From the NCBI GenBank assembly GCA_045592585.1, contig JAZNVB010000054.1, positions 1 to 10,112 on the forward strand: DNA of 10,112 nucleotides, read 5' to 3'. Positions 5,802-10,112 of the stretch are shown here, piece after piece; position 1 is the first letter of the stretch; every line of letters begins with the position of its first letter. The notes under the pieces were generated by a model. The model saw only the letters and a list, made by a program, of their open reading frames with translations, ran no database searches and was not told where the DNA came from. The DNA comes from SIG440 sp045592585. GTDB lineage: Bacteria > Bacillota > Clostridia > Monoglobales > Monoglobaceae. Made by a program: the position numbers and the translations under genes.

Positions 5802-7202
5802 ATGAAAAAATCTAAAGTTACATTTGCACTGTTCTTCGGAAACAGAGGTTTCTTCCCCGGAGAAGTTATTGCAGATGCCAGACGTGAAATGATTGAGGCG
5901 GTTACAAAAGCCGGCTTCGATTATATCTGCATGGACGAAGCCGCTACACGTTACGGAGCTGTGGAAACACGCAAGGAAGGTCAGCAGTATGCAAAATTCC
6001 TGAACGAAAACAGAGGAAAGTTTGACGGTGTTATCATTTGTATGCCCAACTTCTCAGACGAAAATGGTGCTGCAGAGGCTTTGAGAGAGGCAAATGTGCC
6101 CATTCTTGTTCAGGCATATCCCGACGAAATCGGCAAGATGGATTTTGCACAAAGACGTGACTCAGTTTGCGGTAAATTTGCTATGTGCCATGTTCTTCGT
6201 CAGTGCGGTATCAAGTTTACTCTTACACAGAAGATGGCAGTTTCACCGCTGGATGAATCTTTTGCAGAGGATTTAAGAAAGTTTGCTGCAATATGCCGTA
6301 TTGTTAGAGGAATGAAGGCGTTCAATATCGGTGCTCTCGGTGCAAGAACAACTGCATTCAAGACAGTTCGTACCGATGAAGTTGCACTCCAGAAAAAGAA
6401 TGTCAATGTTGAAACAATTGACCTTTCTTACATATTTGACCTGATGGAAAATGCAGATGCAGCAGAGCTTGAAGCAAAGAAAAAGTATCTTGCAGATTAT
6501 GCATCTTTCGGCAATTACCCCGACGTAAAGCTTACAAACCTTGCAAAGTTTGGCGTTGCTGTTGACAAGCTCATCGACGAGTATAGCCTTAATGCAGTTG
6601 CGGTAAGATGCTGGGACGAATTTGTTACACAGTATAACATCGCACCCTGCCTTATCCTCAGTGATCTTAACGAAAGAGGTATCCCTGCTGCCTGCGAGCT
6701 TGACGTTAACAATGCGGTTGCTATGTATGCACTTTTACTTGCATCAGAAAAACCCGTTATGCTTCTTGATGTTAACAACAACTATGGCACAGAATCTACC
6801 AAAAACATTATGTTCCACTGTTCTGCAGTTCCAAGCTCATTCTTTGAGGACGCACCAACAGTTGGCGAACATCTTATGTTTAAAAAGAGCTACGGCGAGG
6901 GCACAGGTGTTGGTATCGTAAACGGCAAGATTAAGTCGGGCAAGGTTACAGTTACAACCACAAAGACCGAAGACGGCGAAATCTTTGGCTTTACCACCGA
7001 CGGCAAGCTTACAGACGATGCATTTGACAAAGAATTCTTTGGTGCAGGCGTTGTATTTGAAAATCAGAATCTTGAAGGAATCTTCAGATATATGTGCGAA
7101 AACGGTTACAAGCATCACGTGGCTATTGCTCAGGGCGAATGGTCAGACTGCGTAACAGAAGCACTTGTTAAGTATCTTGGATATAATATTGACGTACTTT
7201 AA
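5802..7202 (+). CDS. L-fucose isomerase-like sugar isomerase (COG2407 type)
   Basis: The 466-residue product resembles the L-fucose/L-arabinose isomerase superfamily, cytoplasmic metal-dependent enzymes that interconvert aldoses and ketoses. The metal-binding pair is visible as E299 in PAACELDV and D323 in LLDV, spaced 24 residues apart as are Glu337 and Asp361 of E. coli FucI. The C-terminal YKHHVAI (H438/H439) probably supplies the third ligand. It is shorter than FucI (about 590 residues), matching the shorter COG2407 relatives. The ATG at 5802 has AAGGGGG seven bases upstream. An in-frame TTG at 5781 is rejected because it overlaps the -10 box. A gap of 30 bases to the epimerase gene indicates an operon. 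The substrate is not determined; fucose itself is only one option, as such enzymes also take D-arabinose, L-galactose or D-altrose. Confidence 0.82.
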   Translation: MKKSKVTFALFFGNRGFFPGEVIADARREMIEAVTKAGFDYICMDEAATRYGAVETRKEGQQYAKFLNENRGKFDGVIICMPNFSDENGAAEALREANVPILVQAYPDEIGKMDFAQRRDSVCGKFAMCHVLRQCGIKFTLTQKMAVSPLDESFAEDLRKFAAICRIVRGMKAFNIGALGARTTAFKTVRTDEVALQKKNVNVETIDLSYIFDLMENADAAELEAKKKYLADYASFGNYPDVKLTNLAKFGVAVDKLIDEYSLNAVAVRCWDEFVTQYNIAPCLILSDLNERGIPAACELDVNNAVAMYALLLASEKPVMLLDVNNNYGTESTKNIMFHCSAVPSSFFEDAPTVGEHLMFKKSYGEGTGVGIVNGKIKSGKVTVTTTKTEDGEIFGFTTDGKLTDDAFDKEFFGAGVVFENQNLEGIFRYMCENGYKHHVAIAQGEWSDCVTEALVKYLGYNIDVL

Positions 7203-7232
7203 TAAATAAATTTATAAAGTGGAGGAAGAATT

Positions 7233-8114
7233 ATGAACAAACTTGGAATTTTTATGAATTTCTGGGAAAAGAACTGGGATGCTGACCACGCAAAATACAT
7301 TAAAAAAGCAAAGAACATCGGTTTTGATGTGCTTGAATTTCAGGCACAGCCCCTTCTTGAAATGTCCGACGATAAAATCCGTTCTTTAAAGGCGCTTGCT
7401 GACGAAGTAGGTATTGAACTTACTTACAGCCTTGGTCTTGACAGAAACTACGACGTATCTTCTCTTGATGAAAATGTAAGAAAAGGCGGCGTTGAGTATC
7501 TGCAGAACATTATCAGAAAGATGCACGTTGGCGGTGGCACACTTCTTTCGGGTGTAAGCTACGCAGGCTGGGGAACGCCCGATAACTTCCTTGGTGACAA
7601 ACGTCCTTACTGGGAACAGAGTATCAAGAGTATGAAGGAAATCATTAAGGTTGCAGAAGAATGTGGTGTTACATACTGCGTTGAGGCTGTAAACCGTTTT
7701 GAAACCTGCCTTATCAATACTGCACGCGAAGCACTTGACTATGTTGCTGAAATCGACAGCAAAAACATTGGTGTTCTTCTTGACACATATCATATGAATA
7801 TCGAGGAAAACAACATTGGTGATGCTATCCGTCTTGTTGGCGACAAGCTCACAAGCTTCCACACAGGCGAAAACAACCGCACAGCTCCCGGCAGAGGCCA
7901 CCTTGACTGGGACGAAATCTTCGGTGCGCTTGCTGACATCAACTACAAGGGCAGAATTGTATCTGAACCCTTTGTTATGGAAGGCGGCGAGGTTGGTCGT
8001 GACATTCACGTTTACCGCAACCTTGTTGAAAATCCCACAGAAGCACGTATTGACGAAGAAGCAGCATACCTCCTTAATTTTGAAAAGGAAATGCTTAAAA
8101 AGTATAATATGTAA
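7233..8114 (+). CDS. Ketose 3-epimerase (D-psicose/D-tagatose 3-epimerase-like)
   Basis: The 293-residue TIM-barrel product closely follows the clostridial D-psicose (allulose) 3-epimerase pattern throughout. The two catalytic glutamates are E151 (VEAVNRFE) and E245 (SEPF); the metal ligands are E151, D184 (LLDTYH), H210 (SFHTGENNR) and E245; R216 and H187 also match. These correspond one residue later to E150, D183, H209, R215 and E244 of the Clostridium cellulolyticum enzyme as I recall it. Such enzymes invert C3 of free ketohexoses (D-psicose to D-fructose, D-tagatose to D-sorbose and others). GGAGG at 7221-7225 precedes the ATG by seven bases. As second gene of the operon it would act on the ketose made by the isomerase. 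A strong terminator follows. An L-ribulose or L-xylulose substrate remains possible. Confidence 0.88.
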   Translation: MNKLGIFMNFWEKNWDADHAKYIKKAKNIGFDVLEFQAQPLLEMSDDKIRSLKALADEVGIELTYSLGLDRNYDVSSLDENVRKGGVEYLQNIIRKMHVGGGTLLSGVSYAGWGTPDNFLGDKRPYWEQSIKSMKEIIKVAEECGVTYCVEAVNRFETCLINTAREALDYVAEIDSKNIGVLLDTYHMNIEENNIGDAIRLVGDKLTSFHTGENNRTAPGRGHLDWDEIFGALADINYKGRIVSEPFVMEGGEVGRDIHVYRNLVENPTEARIDEEAAYLLNFEKEMLKKYNM

Positions 8115-8136
8115 TTATCTACATTTTTTAAATCTG

Positions 8137-8173
8137 TCTAACCTCCTTATCAAACAGGAGGTTAGATTTTTTT
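8137..8173 (+). terminator. Intrinsic terminator of the isomerase/epimerase operon
   Basis: A perfect eleven-pair stem joins TCTAACCTCCT (8137-8147) and AGGAGGTTAGA (8156-8166) around an eight-base loop and is followed by seven Ts (8167-8173). It begins 22 bases after the epimerase stop codon. Confidence 0.95.
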
Positions 8174-8214
8174 CTAAATCTTTAATCAGGCTGCTTATGC
8201 TTTTTATATGTTGC

Positions 8215-8243
8215 TTGACATCAGGCCACCAAAATAGTATAAT
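8215..8243 (+). promoter_or_regulatory. Consensus sigma-A promoter of the terminal glycosidase gene
   Basis: TTGACA (8215-8220) and TATAAT (8238-8243) match consensus perfectly with a 17-base spacer. Transcription should begin near 8250, giving a 28-base leader with the ribosome site GAGGT at 8267-8271. Lying after the terminator at 8137-8173, it makes the downstream gene an independent and probably well-expressed unit. Confidence 0.88.
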
Positions 8244-8277
8244 TGTAAAGACATTCTTCAAGAAAAGAGGTACTAAT

Positions 8278-10112
8278 ATGTCGGTAGAGTTTTATGACGG
8301 TAAAATAATAAATGAAGGCAAAAGCTTTCAGCCTGTATCTTATGACGTTACAAATCAGTCGCTGATAGTTAGACTTGACGGCAAAGGATGCATCAGCAAA
8401 TATGCCGTTTTGGGTGAAAAGGTGTATTATGAGGCTGACCGTGCTTCGTGGAAAATTTATATTAACGGAAAAGAGCTTCCCTTCAATACAAATAAAAAGG
8501 TTGAGATGATAGGAAGAACACAAAAAGTTACCTGGGCTCACCAATCGGGAACAATAACGATGAAGTTGTTTCTGGAAGAAAACACTGACTCTGTTTTGCA
8601 AACCATTCGTGCTGATTTCAAGGAACCTGTTTCCCTTCAGATGGCACTTTGTATGTATGGTGTTATTTCAGGCTCAGGCGTAAAAACTCAAGACGTAGAA
8701 AGTCTGGTTTATTCTGACAATGTAATAAAGACGGATTTTGCCTATATGATGCAAAACCCTACAAACAATTTTTCATTTGCCTCCGATACTTGTTTTGAGG
8801 TTATCGAAGATAACGGAATGGCCTTTTTTGATTTTGGAAGCGAAGTGTTGACAAAGGAATTTAATCTGGCATACGGTTTTGGGGTAAAATCGCCTGATAA
8901 AAATGTTGTTGAGATTAAAAAGCTTGAAGAAAATGCACTCAACGAAATTAAAAGCATAGCTATTCCTTCTTCGGTTAACTCTGAAATGGATAAGGCTCTT
9001 TATTACAGTGCTTATTTTTGTGCATTGGAGAATTACAAGGACAAGGGTGAATTTAAAGGCTTTATGGCAGGCATTGGCTATTTAAATCCCTACCGAACCT
9101 ATTACAGAGATTCATACTTTACTGTTTTATCAATGTTCAACGGACAAACCGAAAAAATCAGAAATCAAATCTTAACCTTGGGAAAGGGTGTTTCCAATAC
9201 AGGCGAATGTCCTTCTGCGGTTATAAATGATTTTTCACCCTGGTGGGGTAATCATTTTGACAGTCCGTCAATGTTTGCTATCCTGATTTTTGATTATGTA
9301 AACAACACAAAAGATTTTTCTGTACTAAACGAAATGGTTGGCGATACCACAGTCCTTGCCAAAGCCGAAGCGGTTGTTGCAAAGCTTGCTGAGGATTGTG
9401 ACGAAACCGGTCTTATTGTCAAAAAAGGTAAAAACAATACAAGGGATTGGGCTGATATTGTAAACAGATATGGCTATGTTACATATGTTGAGGTATTATA
9501 TGCAAGAGCACTCTATTGTCTTTCGGTTTTATTTAAATACAGTGATGCCCAAAAATCAACAATGTATTTAGAAAAATACAATAAGGTTAAAAATTCTATC
9601 AATGAAATTTTATGGGATGACACACTTGGCTTTTATGTAAACTTTAAAAATGAAGATTATACCGAAAAAAACCTTTCTGTTGACACCGTTCTGGCGGCTA
9701 TCTATGGCATAGCTGACAAAGACAGAGCTTTGACAATGTTGGCATCCTGCCAAAAAATGCTGGAAAGCCGCAACAATCCGGAGGTTGAAGACTTTGGTAT
9801 TCTTTGCGTTTATCCGCCGTATGAAAAAATTTATGCAGCCTTTGGCCGTTCTGCAAAGCCCTTTGAATATCACAACGGTTCCTGCTGGCCATATTGGGCA
9901 GGGATGTATGCTTATGCCCTTAAAATGTATGGTCTGGATTATGAGTATGCACTTACAAGGTGGTTTACCTTTAATATTGAAAAGAATAATTTCACTCCCA
10001 TTGAGTATTATTCGCCCTATTGTGCAGACGGAGCACTTTTGCAGGCATGGAGCAGCACAGCAGCATTTGTTTATTATGATGTAAATTGTGATTTCTTTAA
10101 TGATAAGATATA
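8278..10112 (+). CDS. Six-hairpin (alpha/alpha) glycoside hydrolase-like protein, 3' end outside window
   Basis: An uninterrupted frame of 611 codons runs from ATG 8278, six bases after GAGGT, to the window edge without a stop. The N-terminal part (about 1-215) is beta-rich with no motif I recognise. From about 230 on it looks like an (alpha/alpha)6-barrel glycosidase related to amylo-alpha-1,6-glucosidase/GDE_C, GH63 or trehalase-like enzymes: YYRDSYF at 275-281, RDWADI at 389-394, EYHNGSCWPYW at 530-540 and LLQAWSSTAAF at 587-597. D278 and D393 or E530 are candidates for the catalytic acids, not proven. There is no signal peptide. The last motif usually lies near the end of such proteins, so probably little is missing. 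The exact family and substrate are uncertain. Confidence 0.75.
   Translation, partial: MSVEFYDGKIINEGKSFQPVSYDVTNQSLIVRLDGKGCISKYAVLGEKVYYEADRASWKIYINGKELPFNTNKKVEMIGRTQKVTWAHQSGTITMKLFLEENTDSVLQTIRADFKEPVSLQMALCMYGVISGSGVKTQDVESLVYSDNVIKTDFAYMMQNPTNNFSFASDTCFEVIEDNGMAFFDFGSEVLTKEFNLAYGFGVKSPDKNVVEIKKLEENALNEIKSIAIPSSVNSEMDKALYYSAYFCALENYKDKGEFKGFMAGIGYLNPYRTYYRDSYFTVLSMFNGQTEKIRNQILTLGKGVSNTGECPSAVINDFSPWWGNHFDSPSMFAILIFDYVNNTKDFSVLNEMVGDTTVLAKAEAVVAKLAEDCDETGLIVKKGKNNTRDWADIVNRYGYVTYVEVLYARALYCLSVLFKYSDAQKSTMYLEKYNKVKNSINEILWDDTLGFYVNFKNEDYTEKNLSVDTVLAAIYGIADKDRALTMLASCQKMLESRNNPEVEDFGILCVYPPYEKIYAAFGRSAKPFEYHNGSCWPYWAGMYAYALKMYGLDYEYALTRWFTFNIEKNNFTPIEYYSPYCADGALLQAWSSTAAFVYYDVNCDFFNDKI

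Noticed and set aside
7386..8009. Minus-strand open frame of 207 codons under the epimerase
   Set aside because: The opposite strand encodes a well-matched epimerase; the cysteine- and phenylalanine-rich product has no domain or ribosome site.

Overview
The window looks like a chromosomal segment of a low-to-moderate GC, gut-type Firmicute, probably a clostridial lineage such as Lachnospiraceae or Oscillospirales. The reasons are strong Shine-Dalgarno sites on nearly every gene, consensus sigma-A promoters with 17-base spacers, short tight operons, U-tract terminators, a tRNA with an encoded CCA, and close resemblance of one enzyme to clostridial D-psicose 3-epimerases. The species is not identified. 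The theme is intracellular breakdown and interconversion of unusual sugars. None of the enzymes shows an obvious signal peptide, and no transporter or kinase lies in the window.

Layout. (1) 1-545: a bidirectional terminator and an intact tRNA-Leu(UAG) on the minus strand. It is followed, toward its own promoter, by a tandem repeat of 163/164 bases that carries two extra copies of the tRNA 5' half. A perfect TTGACA-17-TATAAT promoter lies just upstream of the outermost half-tRNA. (2) 546-4630: a plus-strand operon with its own promoter. It encodes a calcineurin-type metallophosphoesterase, a large family 2 glycoside hydrolase and a YcdX-type PHP phosphatase, with overlapping ends, closed by a strong terminator. 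(3) 4637-5700: a minus-strand PocR/AraC-type regulator with a long structured leader. The leader has three inverted repeats, the last of which pairs over the Shine-Dalgarno site of an 11-codon upstream ORF that ends one base before the regulator start. (4) 5776-8173: a divergent operon of an L-fucose isomerase-like enzyme and a D-psicose/D-tagatose 3-epimerase-like enzyme, ended by a terminator. (5) 8215-end: a separate transcription unit with a perfect consensus promoter and a six-hairpin glycosidase-like gene cut off by the window edge.

Working model (inference). The regulator senses a small molecule and activates the divergent isomerase/epimerase operon, whose own promoter has a good -10 but a poor -35. 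The glycosidases release sugars inside the cell, and the two phosphatases flanking the family 2 enzyme hint at a phosphorylated substrate or product. The isomerase plus ketose 3-epimerase pair would turn an unusual aldose into a common ketose by way of a rare ketose. The parts most worth checking are the regenerating half-tRNA array and the structured regulator leader.
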